Notes: a model not told the origin generated them from the letters alone. A stretch of DNA of 64,000 nt from Lineus longissimus (GCF_910592395.1 NC_088310.1:12405501-12469500); one strand, 5' to 3'. Positions 20,965 through 32,738 are shown, counted from the stretch's first letter. Translations and numbers: made by a program.

Positions 20965-23403
20965 TTTGTCATGTCCGTGGACAGACAGTCAGACCCTGTC
21001 GTCTTTCCATGCTTGTTGAGATGTGACACTTATAATTTCGATCCTGGTCACGGCACCAACAATGTGGGTTCAAGTCAGACGGGTAACTCTATCCACATTG
21101 GGCAATCAGGAAAGGAGAGTCCGGGGCCTTCTAGCACGTGGCTTTGATATTGTATCGTTGTAAACACAGAGATGTAGAAGGCTTGATATTCTTACTAACT
21201 CTAATTTATTGTAAAACAACATAGTAATATATAAAGTACATACAACAAGATAATTGGTTAAGACATATAAAGAAGTAGATGGTGATTGGTTAGTGGCCTG
21301 AATGGCATTGTGAGTGACAGGTCATGCAAATAAGGTGAGTCAGCTGCCTAAGGCAAGCTGCATGGTTGGTGATCGCAACAAGGCTGTCACATTATAGCAC
21401 AGGTCAAAATGCGTGAGAATATCCATGTTGGCTGAGATGTGTGAATAATAGGAGACTTCTCAGCATATAGCAGGTCTAATTGGTAATTATAGTTGTTGAT
21501 TGTTTATGTGAAGACAAACACTGTCATTCCCATTCTGTGGAGACAGAGACCAGAGTGCCAAAGCATAACGTGGAGTATTGGACTATCACATCTTGTTTTT
21601 CATATTTGATTTATGGTGTTGGGACACTGAAACAAGACTGTCATTACAGTCACAGCTTTAACGAAGGAACCGTGTTGATAAAACAATTGTTGATTGTCCC
21701 AGGGAAACAGTCACATCCATCCGTGGCCTGTTAAGTAAATACTTACATGTGACAGTCACAACATGACGCATGCAGAAATTAGTTTACAAAACATTGACGT
21801 TCAACATGTTGTAAATGTAGGTAAATACTAGTATCTTGTCATGTTCATGTAAATTGTATCTAAAGGACTTCGAAGACATGAACAATGGGTTCTGTCATAT
21901 TTACACACCAGGCTGGGTAGGAAACATCTGGTAATATCATTATAACAAAAGCAACTGTTGACATAATAGTATGATGTCAGTTGCGATGTCAAAAGATTGT
22001 CATGAATCATATAATGAATTGCCATACTAACTCCCATCAGATAGAATATAAAATCTTCATATCAGGCCCTGGGGGCTGTGGAAAAACCTTTATCATAGAA
22101 ACTGTTGTGGCCTATTTACAACTTTACCACTCAAAAATGTTGCACCACAATCCTGTAGCAGTTTGTGCTCCAACTGGCGTTGCAGCTAGAAATATTCATG
22201 GAGTCACAATACACTCTCTTCTTTACATTCCTGTTACAAAGTATGATGAATATCGCCCATTATCATACCTCATTAGTATGTGAGCCAATCACGTCGCGTC
22301 ATTCGCGGTCACGTGCCATGCGATAATTTTGACTATTCCACGGCATTATTCCACGGCTGACGTCATCGATGACGCGTTATTGCAAATGGCGGCCATTACG
22401 TTTTCGAGGTGACGAAATCGGTAAGTAAAAAGGCACTTTTACGGCAATTTTCGCTAGAATGGTGCGCATAGATGGTGTAAGCGGGTTGGGTTATTCCCAA
22501 ACATCAGGTAGGTTGCATTTACTTGAACTGTTATTCCCAGGGAAGGCCAGGTACAATTCCGTTTAAAGTCTGGGCTGGCCGCTTCGATTCGGCCGCTCTG
22601 AGGCGATCTGGTGAATAAACTAGAATTCCGAAATTTGCTGATAGTCCCCAGGTAGTCGTCATGTCAACAGAGTAGAAAGCCAGAACATTTTGCGCCGTTG
22701 TATTCCGATTTGACTGGTTAGTGGTGAAATCTGCTTTTACTTTTGCAAATTAATTAACTACATTTTGTAGTTCTAACGTTGCTTTCCCAATGCTTGACTG
22801 GTCTGGCAAGAGGCATTGCCAGAAAAACGTGACGTCATTTTGGCCATTCTTCTGACCGCACGCCCTCCCTCTCCGTAAAACCTCCTGACATGGTGTGAAG
22901 TGGGAGGGCGCACAATGGGAACCACACTGCCGCGATGTTAATAGTTTCTATTTATAGAATTCAGCGGCAGAGATTTTAAGCACGGAAAAAGTAGATTAAC
23001 TCGGCTTATCTCAATGGATTTTACCCAGGAATGTTTTCAAGGCGAGAGAAACATCTGATTTAAGTACTGCGCTTATTAGATTTCATGTTCATGCCGAAGA
23101 TTGGCCTAAAACTTGGACGAAAAGAGTGCATTATCGAGTGTTGGAGAGGTCAAGTGATTGTACGAGAAACCTGAGCGAAAAACAATACTAACTCCAACTC
23201 TCAGAGGGAGGAGCTGGAGTCATAAAAACGCATCTAAAGCATCAAAATATTCTGAGTTTTGGAAAATCGTTTTGCGATAGTCCATGAATCGAATTGGGTT
23301 TCTTTATAAATACCTCCATCGAATCGTCCCTCCTGAGAATAATGACGTCATTATGACGGGGCGGAGCTTATGCTAATGTATCAGCGTCTCGCCTCTGCGC
23401 ATG
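20965..23403 (-). repeat. Right arm of the 2,439-bp inverted repeat
   Basis: Exact reverse complement of 17654-20092 as far as I compared. It begins in the BEL leader (TTTGTCATGTCC) directly after the truncated gag and 71 bp of other sequence. It then runs through the LTR, the helicase fragment and the unassigned DNA, and stops at GCGCATG (23397-23403). The flanks beyond both arms are unrelated. Confidence 0.95.
21981..22283 (+). pseudogene. PIF1-like DNA helicase fragment (right-arm copy)
   Basis: Mirror copy of the fragment at 18774-19076, with the same 100-residue translation, Walker A GPGGCGKT and the same truncation. Confidence 0.65.
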
Positions 23404-23532
23404 ACATTACAGGAGTTAAAAACCGTCACAGATAAGCTGAAGAAAGTGGATGCGGAACGTTCCTTCAGGACAGATATCTCCGCATCCACTTTCTTCAGCT
23501 TATCTGTGACGGTTTTTAACTCCTGTAATGTC
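23403..23532. repeat. 54-bp perfect snap-back hairpin at the right-arm border
   Basis: 23403-23456 is the exact reverse complement of 23479-23532, with a 22-nt loop (23457-23478). The outer edge of the left stem is the last base of the large right arm. The stem sequence is coding DNA of the adjacent gag-like ORF (LEKTLQELKTVTDKLKKVDA), copied backwards. A 10-bp palindrome GGAACGTTCC (23454-23463) sits at the turn. Confidence 0.95.
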
Positions 23533-23854
23533 TTTTCTAATCTGAAGTCAATCCGTTGAAGAGCGATGATGAAGCCCCTGCCTCCAACATGGAGGCTGAT
23601 CTTTGACAGTGCCGATCAATTTCTGAAATCATGTGTTCCCAGATCGCCTCTAAGATCTCCTCCTCCCTACGAGCTGTAGAATCCTTAGACTCCACTGACA
23701 TCGCCTCTCTAAAGTGTCCAACTATGTAATCGCCGAGGTGACTCGGCAATTTTCCTTGATTCTGTTGTCTGGGCCTTTCAGAGCGTTCACTACGCTCGTC
23801 TCGACGCCATGCCGTTTTCCGTGGCATGCTTGGAGATGATCCACTGTAGTCCAT
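23457..23854 (-). pseudogene. Gag-like coiled-coil ORF, 3' part lost
   Basis: Starts at 23854 (MDYSGSSPSMPRK), then a basic Arg/Glu-rich segment, a helix (LPSHLGDYIVGHFREAMS) and EEEILEAIWEHMISEIDRH. A frameshift near 23560 leads to a coiled coil (RIDFRLEKTLQELKTVTDKL, KKVDAEISVLKE), which runs into the snap-back at 23457. The size, basic start and coiled coil resemble retrotransposon gag, but no zinc knuckle or DUF is present. It lies downstream of the SGNH ORF and LTR-like block on the same strand, probably in one element. Confidence 0.45.
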
Positions 23855-24314
23855 GATTGCTATACAATGTACTATGCACAATGACTACTAACGACGCAAG
23901 GTATCCACACTAACAGTGTATGCATTCACTATGCCAGTGTATATTCTTGTCGATGTCCACTATAGTTCGATATATCTATCTATAATTCGATGCTTCTATA
24001 GTTCGATGTATCTATCTATAATTCAATCCTCACTCCAAAATCCGGATATCAGAATCAGGAATAGACGGCTTCCATGAAGGAATTATTTTTCTCTGTAATT
24101 CGGGTCCTATGCTATCCCTCGAAGTGGCGGTATTTTATTTTCCCTGGCTAGGACTGGCTATCTATCCAATCACAAGCCTCTGAGTCCCGGACTGGTATCT
24201 ATCCAATCACGGGGTTTCTAAAATACATAAAACACCTCCAATGGGTTACATAGGATTTCTTGTGAACCTCCAGATAATTAATCCTCCACGATTCCACACG
24301 TCCAATGCTATAAG

Positions 24315-24938
24315 TTAAATCCCTGGATACAGTTCCTGTATTCTCCGGATTCCTATGTTAATAGCTTTCCTAATGCTAAAATGGTACAGTTGCATACCCG
24401 CTCCGGGTTGTGTGAAGTGAATATTGTCGCGTGATAATCTATGATGCAGATTCACTAATATGTTCCGATCATGCCTGTACACATATATGTGTCTGGTCCT
24501 GCGGGCGGCACGCTGTAATCGTTTATTATAATCCAGACGATCAATGTCGAATCGCGACTGATTAAAGTTTCTCGGCCCTCGTCTCCGTTGTACTACCTGA
24601 CAAAGTACCACCGTCTGAACAAATGGATGTCTCAAAATGTCCGAGACTAAGTCTAGTACATCATTTGCCAGAATTCGTACCGAAATTCCCTCCGCGAGGT
24701 CATTTGTTCCTAACTCGAGAATCACCACGTTAGGTTTACATATGTCCATCTCGTCCTCAATGAACGCACACCCGCGACGATCTGCGCATAAGCCTCCTCG
24801 TCCTCTGATGTTAACCTGGTGTTCAGTGAATCCAAAATTTGCACCAAAATCCAACAGATCTTGTCCCCTGTACAGGTTGTATCCCAGCAAATAATTGTGG
24901 TAACGATAAACAAGGAATGTCCGCAAACAAGGATCCTC
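24315..24938 (-). pseudogene. SGNH/GDSL-type hydrolase, probably retrotransposon-borne
   Basis: About 205 residues. Block I ILVCGHSL, with the likely nucleophile Ser, is in one frame at about 24930. A one-base shift leads to the main frame, with YHNYLLG and LLDFGANFGF. Block II Gly is in IRGRGGLCA, block III is LELGTNDLAE (Gly-x-Asn-Asp), and block V is SRDNIHF (Asp-His). All catalytic blocks are therefore visible across the frameshift. SGNH proteins hydrolyse esters. Copies in retrotransposons are known (CR1-type and Ngaro-like elements), usually not upstream of gag. Here it lies between an LTR-like block (25162-25887) and a gag-like ORF (23854-23457) on the same strand. The frameshift means this copy is inactive. 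Confidence 0.75.
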
Positions 24939-25138
24939 ATAATCTAATTACGTAAATCAAATGTACATAAAACATGTAAACACAGGATCGACAGCTTCCT
25001 TTTTCCTTAGCAAGCAAATCTATTCATCCATCCAAAAATCCACAAGAAATCAGTCGGAAAATCCTATTCCAGTTCCACTGATTTTTCAGAAATCCACAAA
25101 TGACAACTCCCTCCTTATCTATTCCTAATCCTTTAGTG

Positions 25139-25887
25139 ATCCGGTCGGAGAGACCATTTTATGTTGGCACGAACCAACAGGGGGCCAACATAAGGGGCTT
25201 GTTGAAAGTTTCATCTGTGGATTTATAAGTAATGGTGGTAAATGTAACTTACCCCTTCTGTGGGGACTGTATTGTTCTTCTGTTCCTAGTTTCAACGTTC
25301 GTTCGGCGACCGTGGCGTCGCACCTGTTCTGAATCCCAACTGATATCGTCGATTCCACGAATGCCAGGTTTATGATTCTTGTTTATATTCGATATATATA
25401 GTACGTACACACATCGGTTCTAATCTCACGCGGGAATAGGTTCCACACGATCCGAATAAATCAAGGTTTGCATGCATAACGAATTAATAAAAAATGATCT
25501 CACGCTGCGATCCCCGGGGGCTCTTGAGCGATCTAAATAATCTGGTCCATGCGGACATCATGACATTCACAAAACTACAAAATTCCACGATCCACGAAAA
25601 TGACACACAAAAATGAACGGTTCTAGATGTTCCTTAGAATTTAATATATCCTTGAGTCTAAAGTTCTCATTCCGATGATTCGTCTTATTGTAGGTATTTG
25701 ACGATTCTTTTCCACAGAAATCTCCAGAATGCTAACTAAGATTCTCCATATTTTCCTCTCTCTATTTCCGGTTCCTGTCTGGTCTCATAACAAATTGTCC
25801 TTGGGTCTCACTCAACAGTTTTCTCTCATTTTACATTATCGTCCAAACATCATCGTTATGCTGCGATAGTCTCTTATTATTGTAACA
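25139..25887 (-). mobile_element. Candidate LTR (726 bp) and primer-binding site
   Basis: On the minus strand the block runs from TGTTAC (25887) to GTGCCAACA (25162), giving TGTT...AACA-type ends. Five bases later comes the complement of ATCCGGTCGGAGAGACCA (25139-25156), the same 18 nt found in the BEL leader at 11632-11649. A TATATATA lies near 25395. No second LTR copy is in the window, so the borders rest on this pattern alone. Confidence 0.4.
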
Positions 25888-26200
25888 TCTCAACATACAT
25901 GGAAAGACAGGATGTGTCTTTCTCTACTAGTAGGAACAATCATATCTGACTTTTAGGCCCGCGTTATGTTGAGACAGTCTCCCATTAGTCATGATGTGTC
26001 ACACCTAAACAGACAAGGAAGAACAGGATAGTGAATGTCTCTCCAGGAATTGCAATTCACTTTATTCCCAAAAAGATGTGGCTGTGTCTCTAGAAACAAT
26101 CAAACATAATCCTTACCCCCTGGTCCAAAGTTATCTTGCGACTGTCTCACACATGTCCAGCAACTCAACAGGTAAAGACAAAGGGGACGCGCCCGTCATG
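25750..26200. repeat. Diverged tandem units (three, about 107-165 bp)
   Basis: TTATGCTGCGATAGTCTC (25857), TTATGTTGAGACAGTCTC (25964) and TTATCTTGCGACTGTCTC (26131) start related blocks, the first two followed by a similar CATGGAAAGACAGGATG or AAGGAAGAACAGGATAG. The same motif (CATGGAAAGACGACAGGG) occurs just after the primer-binding site of the second BEL element (20046), so the array may derive from a BEL leader. Confidence 0.45.
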
Positions 26201-28208
26201 CTGTAAACAGTCAGAAATATTTCAAGGTCGATTTATGACGTGACTAATAGTGGCATACACAGTCTCGAATTTTTGTAATAAGTTACTATTGTTCCCCGGG
26301 AGGTTATTTTGAATCTATTCATGTCACCCAGTTCGGTATCATTGTTCTTTGCAGTGGGTTGACTTTGGTGAGAATTAGTTTGGTTGAAGACAAGTGTCTT
26401 GTGGAAAAAAACACAACACTAAATTCTTCAGACGACGGACAAATTCAGGAGATCGCTAAAGACTCATCACAGAGCAGAGCGACTGCTTATGCACGATAAA
26501 TTCATGAACACAGATTGAGTATTGCGCTTCGTGACGGCGATTGTTGCCTCATTACAATGAACGGTAAACATCAAGTAAGATGGAAAGTTATACAGTGCGT
26601 ATCAAAAAAGGTTAATCCGAGATCAGAGAGTTGATATGCCAAGGTTACTGATTTTGATAACCTTCATTTGGGTTACCATTTGACAGGAGCCCATCACATT
26701 TCTCTCATCACTTCTGTTACACATTGACCAATTACAGTGTTATTGAAAAATGATCGATCAATTGCACTTTTTCCAAGTCGTGATACGTTTGGATACGCTG
26801 AAACACAGATTGGCACATTTTCTGTTTTCGCCTCATGGTTTTTCTTCTAGTTGTCTTTTGTATGGAAACATTTAAATATGGGGGACAAACACAGGAATGA
26901 TGTTTCACTGGCTTAAACATCCACTTTCGGGAACTTAGATCCTCAAAAGTTCATATTTTGCTAAAAGAAAAAGTGGAAAGTAAGGTGTATGTAACCCTTG
27001 CAAGTTTATTGTTGGTCAAATAAAAAAGAAAACCTGTTCTGATTTAGGGACGAATGTATTTTTAGCTCAAAAGAAACATTTCTATAGACACACATTAAAG
27101 GATAACCTGACATCAGGAAGTTGTGGTCATTCAGTGTTGTTCGTATAAGTCTTATTATTAGCATTACCACATGAAAATTTCAATCGGGCAAACAAGTCCA
27201 TTTGTTCATAAAATCTGATAGGGGGCTATCCAAGGATGAAAACTCTTTTTAAATTTTCAAAATCGGATATTTATTAAACATTTGACAGGCAATTAGGCAT
27301 TTACAGAACGGCGCCTTTGTCTAAGGAAAACAAAGGACTTAACTAATAGACTAGGCACACCTCAAAATTAGTGTTTCTGAGCTAAAATCAATGCAAATTA
27401 TATCCATCCACTTCTTTGTTACTATTAAAGATAGGCGAAGAAAAATTGCCTGTTTCAAGGAAAAAGTCCTGCCCATCCAAATTTAATTATCTGATTTACC
27501 CTACAACGTATGCTGCGGCGGCCATCTTGGATTTATGGCGGCCATCTTGTTTATGTCAATTTTGGCCCAGAAGCCAGAAAGAAACACAACGCTCCATAAG
27601 AACTGACCCAAATTATCTAGGAGGGGGTATTGATTACATATCTTGACAAAGATCATGTTTTGGCAGCCATCTTAGAATCCAATATGGCCGAAATCCAATA
27701 TGGCCGACATCAATGGCCGCACTAAGAAGCTCGACTATCCATTTCCAAGATATGGCTTGTAATATATCAAATTAAAGCTCTCGGTGAGTAGGAAACAGTT
27801 ATTCAGACTCAGAGTTCTTTATTGCTTAATGCAATTCATAAACACAAGAAGTATGATTATTGTCAATCCAAGTTTGACAACACTATTAGTTATACAGGGT
27901 AGTCCACAAAAATGGTAAAAGGTAGGTCCATCATCAAGTAGCATAGAGTCCACGTCATTTCCCACTGAGCCCTGGTACCGTGCAATCCAATTCCAATTCA
28001 CCAGTATCTGCAAGGAAAACACCAATGTTTAGTGCCATGCTGAATGATGACATCCTTACTGCTCTTGCAGGTAGGTACTACTATAACTAGGGATCTAGAT
28101 AATCAATTGGGCTTTTATCAAATATTTAATATGGTACGGTACTGTTCCCAGAATATGCTGAGCATGACCAGATTAGCAACTTACAAGATCGACGGATGAT
28201 GATTCAAT
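26201..28208. other. No recognisable gene
   Basis: Mostly AT-rich. 27510-27720 has several GGCCATCTTG / ATATGGCCG motifs in both orientations, which look like relics of a repeat. No coding signature. Confidence 0.4.
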
Positions 28209-29780
28209 TCAAAGTAAAACAAAGTTATTCTTGATACAAGGTTTTAGTATGAATATAGTAGTAGTACTTTGTATCTTGTTCAAAAGTAATGATGTAAAAA
28301 AATGAAACATACTTCTCCTTGAACCTTCCATACATGATTTCCACTTGTGGAGCCTGGGAGAGCGTGTATAAGCGTCCTCCACTGGTTGGAACAGGGGGCA
28401 GAAGTGGGCCCGCAAAAACTTACATCAGCTCCACCAGTCCTTCATCTCTTGATCTTGGATACCGAAACTGCATAGGGAGTGATGTAGGTTCCAGGAAGTT
28501 GACCTGCACTTTTTCATCCTCTACACCACCTGTGGCAATGCCTGCAGTAAGAATGTGAAAAGATGCCTTTAGTAAGTGCTTATGGGGGGGGGAGTTCCTG
28601 TAAAGGGCAAGGATGAGGTAAGTGGAACAGGTAACATGGCAGAAGAAAGCCTCTGGAAAATATTGAGGGCGACCCTCCTCTAGCTGTTTTTTAGAATGCC
28701 TGACCTGATGGCTACCAAGATACATCTGCGAGATCAGAATGATGCTTACCAGGAAACCAGCCATTATCAAAAGCTACAGCGATCCAATCATCAAGCCCAA
28801 CGGTTTTACCATCTGGGGGGAGGTCTGAAGGCTCATCTTCAAAGAAGTCGCCATCCGAGTCCGACATCACTTCTGGTACATCATCTCATGGTACATCATC
28901 TCCTGGAACTTTGGCTTTGTTTAACCGCTTCAACTTTTTCTCTTCCTTTTTTTTCTTCTTTTGTGCTTCGTCCTGAAGATTTTGTTCGATCTGCTGGTTT
29001 GTGGTAGCCTCAAAGTCCCTATGTGACCTCCTCAGAGAGACTCCTTCCTTCCGTGCTCGTTTGAAAAGAGCGCCAATGTCCTCTTCGTTTTTACCATTCA
29101 ACCAGGCATTGAGTCGATCTCTGTTTGCTTTTAGCAGGAGCAGGCTGGTGTGAAAATGAAGAGTGGCATTTCTACGTCGATGTTGGCTGCTGTCAAATCC
29201 GTTCACTCACAATGTTATGGAGTGGAGCACCACTAACATCATCTTTTGCCGCCTGGCTAGCAGACTCCGCTGTGTCAGAAATGAATTCACCCAGCTGGTT
29301 TTTGCAACACGTTTGTATGCCTTCAAGGATGGCTTGAGTCACCTTCTTGAAATACTCAAGGTTGCTTGGGGCTGTCATTGCACACTGGTACATTGGAGAT
29401 GTTGGTTGGCCTGGGAAGTCTTCAAACATTGGCGTCTCATCACCGTTAAGAAGTGTCATTGGATCATCATGCCACTGGCCGATCTTGTGGTACATGGGTT
29501 GTATGTAGGATTGTCCCAATTCGAGGTAGTTGCAATGGCCACTTACCATAGCATCCCACTAAGGACCTGACAACTTGAAATAGATGGCAGCCACACTTGT
29601 GATGATTGCAACAATCCTGTCATCCTCCAAATCCAAACGTGCCGATTTAACTTTCAGATTGTTGTTATCTAGTCTTGAGAGAAACAGCAGAATTTCATTC
29701 ATGTGCAACAAAACTTGGGCTGATGTCTCAAAGAGACAATTAAATCGACAAGCCCTTCGGCGATAATGGCTCACTGTGAG
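28209..29780 (-). pseudogene. Transposase-like protein (PLHN..SER motif) with chromo/Tudor-like tail
   Basis: Exon 1 (about 29780-28750) starts after ATTTCTCACAG. It shows CRFNCLFETSAQVLLHMNEI and ITSVAAIYFKLSGP, a TAG at about 29559 (in GP-x-WD, normally Tyr), CNYLELGQSYIQPMYHKIGQ, then SGAPLHNIVSER, which resembles the hAT C-terminal dimerisation motif. After a frameshift near 29195 come NATLHFHTSLLLLKANR and a Lys-rich stretch. After a TGA at 28886 an acidic linker leads to DDWIAVAFDNGWFPG|GTAAGC. Exon 2 (28541 on) joins in phase 1: IATGGVEDEKVQVNFLEP, then a TAA at 28421 and FAGPLLPP, GGRLYTLSQAP. The tail resembles a small beta-barrel domain. The family seems mobile and multicopy in invertebrates, but I cannot name it. 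Four lesions make it a pseudogene. Confidence 0.55.
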
Positions 29781-30290
29781 AAATGATTGCTATAATGTTG
29801 TCAACAGGGACTGGACCAATTGGTTCACTTACTGAATCCAAGATGGCGGACCACCGGACTAAAATGCGAGTACTAATTGAAGAGCTTAGAAGTATAATCA
29901 GGCTAAGGCACATTTTAAACCCTATATTTGGAGAAAAATGCAAAAGTATGAAAAAAATCTTCACATTCCCTGGAAACACGCAAGTGATGATTTCTAGATA
30001 TCGCTGAATCATTAAGAGGCACAGATTATATGTGTTGAAAGCATTTGCTTCTTTAAGGGTATAAATACTGCAAAATGTGCATAAACCAAGAAGGGTTGCC
30101 TCGTCCCATCGCCCTTACCGGCCACTACGACAAGTCAATACTCTGGCTGATGATTCGTCATTATTGGTCGTCGCAAAAACAACGAATTGACACAGATATC
30201 AACTAGGTCAACCAATCACGCGGTAGTCTGGCGGACACACCTCCACGACAGACTTTATGTGACTTAGCTATACTGTCCCTGATGCGGCCA

Positions 30291-30341
30291 CTAAAGACAT
30301 GATGACGTAGATTGCCACAACAAATTTGTGGTGTGAAGCTG
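30291..30341 (+). repeat. Dispersed repeat, also at 49544-49592
   Basis: AAAGACATGATGACGTAGAT followed by GCCACAACAAA and TGGTGTGAAGC is shared with 49544-49592 in the same orientation. It lies about 150 bp upstream of the ATG at 30492. Confidence 0.6.
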
Positions 30342-30491
30342 TACTCCTCCTACTATAATATTACGTCTGGAGGCAAAGTCGTAAGGTGTACAGTTAGCCG
30401 ACGACGTTTGGTGTGCAGGTTTCTAATGTCTTCGGCATTCAGCGGGCGATGTGGAATTAGTCCGCCGAGGTTATGGAAGAAAAAAACCAAA

Positions 30492-30791
30492 ATGGCGGGA
30501 GTGTCGGAGAACGAGAAGCGTACTGCAATTTTTTCCGCATCAATTTTGAAGTACGTGGATAATGAGGCGTTGGGGAGTTCGTTCAAGAGCCATATAACTT
30601 TTGCATACCAGGGTTATGAAACTGCCGGCTTGTTAGAAAAATGTCGGCGGATTAGATGGTCTTCGTTTTTGGACATTTTTTTGTTGGTTGGCACGAACGA
30701 TTGTTGTAGTCGTTCCAGTGCAAGTGGACATGGTGGAGCCAGTGCTAATGGGCCAGGTTACTCTACCAGTGAAATATGCAGGCGTATTGAT
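30492..30791 (+). CDS. Probable first coding exon of an unidentified gene
   Basis: ATG at 30492 in the context CCAAAATGGCG (close to the animal consensus) opens 100 codons ending at CGTATTGAT|GTAAGT (donor at 30792, phase 0). The product begins MAGVSENEKRTAIFSASILK, includes SSFKSHITFAYQGYETAGLL, then a Ser/Gly-rich stretch and a short hydrophobic FLDIFLLVG. No domain recognised. The next exon was not found. A dispersed repeat lies in the upstream region. It could be a host gene start. Confidence 0.4.
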
Positions 30792-32690
30792 GTAAGTTTT
30801 ATCTGTTATAGTGGTGACTTCTCGCTACGTTAATTGCAAAATACATGTACATGATAAGAATGAGTTTACATAAGCAATCTAATCTTTGTTTAAAAATACA
30901 TTGAAAAGACTTCACCACGTACACGAAGGAGTGCAGGGAGTTTTCATATCCATCGCTGTTGGGAAGAGAAGGCAAATAAGCCTGGCCAAAGCCTGGGGCC
31001 AAATTGGTTGCCTTGGATGAGCCGTCATCAGTGAATATTCACCTTTTTCATTACAGATTGTTAAATTATTCACAGACATACTTGTGGGTAGGCCTAATCC
31101 AGAAGAAACATACCGCCAGCCTTTCCTCCGAGTTTTTCCTACAGCCTTCTACTTCTAGGCCTAGTTCTAGCACAGATAATTCACTTATTTTTCAATATAT
31201 TGCAATAAAACTTGCAAAATATGTTTTAAATAACCTATTTTATTGATTTATGTCAAGAAAATATAATTTTGATAACTTTGAAACCTGGTGGACGCTGGTG
31301 GACGCTGTTTAGGATGTCCGGCCTATACGTATACATCGACTTCAGAATTCACCTGCCATCCGCATCAGGCTGCAAGTGCAACTCTGTCAGTCAGTGTCAC
31401 CCAAACCAGGTCATACCAATGCTGCCAGCGATTCACAGACAACTAATTGACACTTCGATGAGTATTTCCATCACCTCGACATCTGAAAACTTACTGATTT
31501 TGTACGGAAAGCAAGTAGTGAACGATGTAAACATTAATGGATGACGGTAATTACAGTGATTACCTCGTTCCGAATGCTCATCATAAGCTTAGTTGCATAC
31601 AGTCATACACCTGCAATACTTCATCGATCCCAGGTTGATTATCGGCTAATGTAGCATATCATTATCACACCCCCGGATCAAACCTTACTAATCAAACCTG
31701 AAACTATCGAACTGGCACGATATTCGTTCTTTTCTTTAAATATTTGTCGATGGAATCAAATGGAATCAAATGGAATAAATTGTTTGTGGCCGATTTGCAC
31801 TACTCACACGCTTCCAAAAAATCAACATTACCAGCAATTCCCAACCTTTTAGCTGCGCATGCGCCAAACTCCCTTCCAAAGCCAAGCATACGTTTTCCAT
31901 AGCAGATCGAGGTGATAGACATCTCACGGCTTTCTGTGTAACTAAAGCCTAGTTGCCGATAGCGTATGTGATTCTATGACTATCAAGGCATTTTCAGGTC
32001 AAATTTTGAGTTGATTGGTGAAAATTTTTCCATGTCCACATATGGGTTGAAAATACCACATGTATTGCAATTTTTCCTAATGTAAATTCTAAGAAAACAT
32101 GAAAATTGGCCGACTTCTGTGGCCGTTTTGAATCACATAGAGTTTGCATATTTAGTTTGCCGATAGCTCCTGCAGATGGCAGTATCATACTGAGTATACT
32201 GAAACACATGCCATTGGGAAAATTGAAAATTTGTCCATGTCCACAGGGGGGTCCAAATTGGCGTCCCAAGTGGATTTGAGGAGAGAATATGTCCAAACAT
32301 CAACATACATGAAAAGCTGGACCTCAAGTGATCTTTGAAGATATGAGAATGACTGACCTTTGATAAGTTCTTGCTTTATTTGTCCACTTTATGGCCTAAG
32401 ATCCCTAGCTTTGGATGGTTCAATTAGGGACACTAGGGCTGGGAAGGGTCATGTCAGGGGGGGTAGTCGGGTGACCAAGCCCGAAATATTATATTGCATC
32501 GTTCCCTTCAGCATATTTGCCAAAGCTTTTGCTGTTGCATGGATTCCTCAGATGTTTGGACTCTCTCAGCTCTGTCATTTGGTAACCTCTGTCTGGGTGT
32601 TGGCTAGGTAGATAGGATGGGGGGGGGGGTCCTGACAGTGTTGACTAGGAGCAACTCGGAAAACCGTTATTCTAGACAAAACCCTGTTCT
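30792..32690. other. No recognisable gene
   Basis: If the exon at 30492-30791 is real this is its first intron and beyond. 32016-32250 holds two related segments containing TCCATGTCCACA. 31286-31309 has a short tandem of GGTGGACGCT. No protein signature. Confidence 0.4.
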
Positions 32691-32738
32691 TTTTAGCTCA
32701 CCTCTTAGCAGAGGTGAGCTTATCCCATACCGTGGCGT

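Noticed and set aside
17654-23403. A transposon with 2.4-kb terminal inverted repeats
   Set aside because: No matching target duplication at the outer ends, and the arms contain pieces of unrelated elements arranged as flanking DNA.
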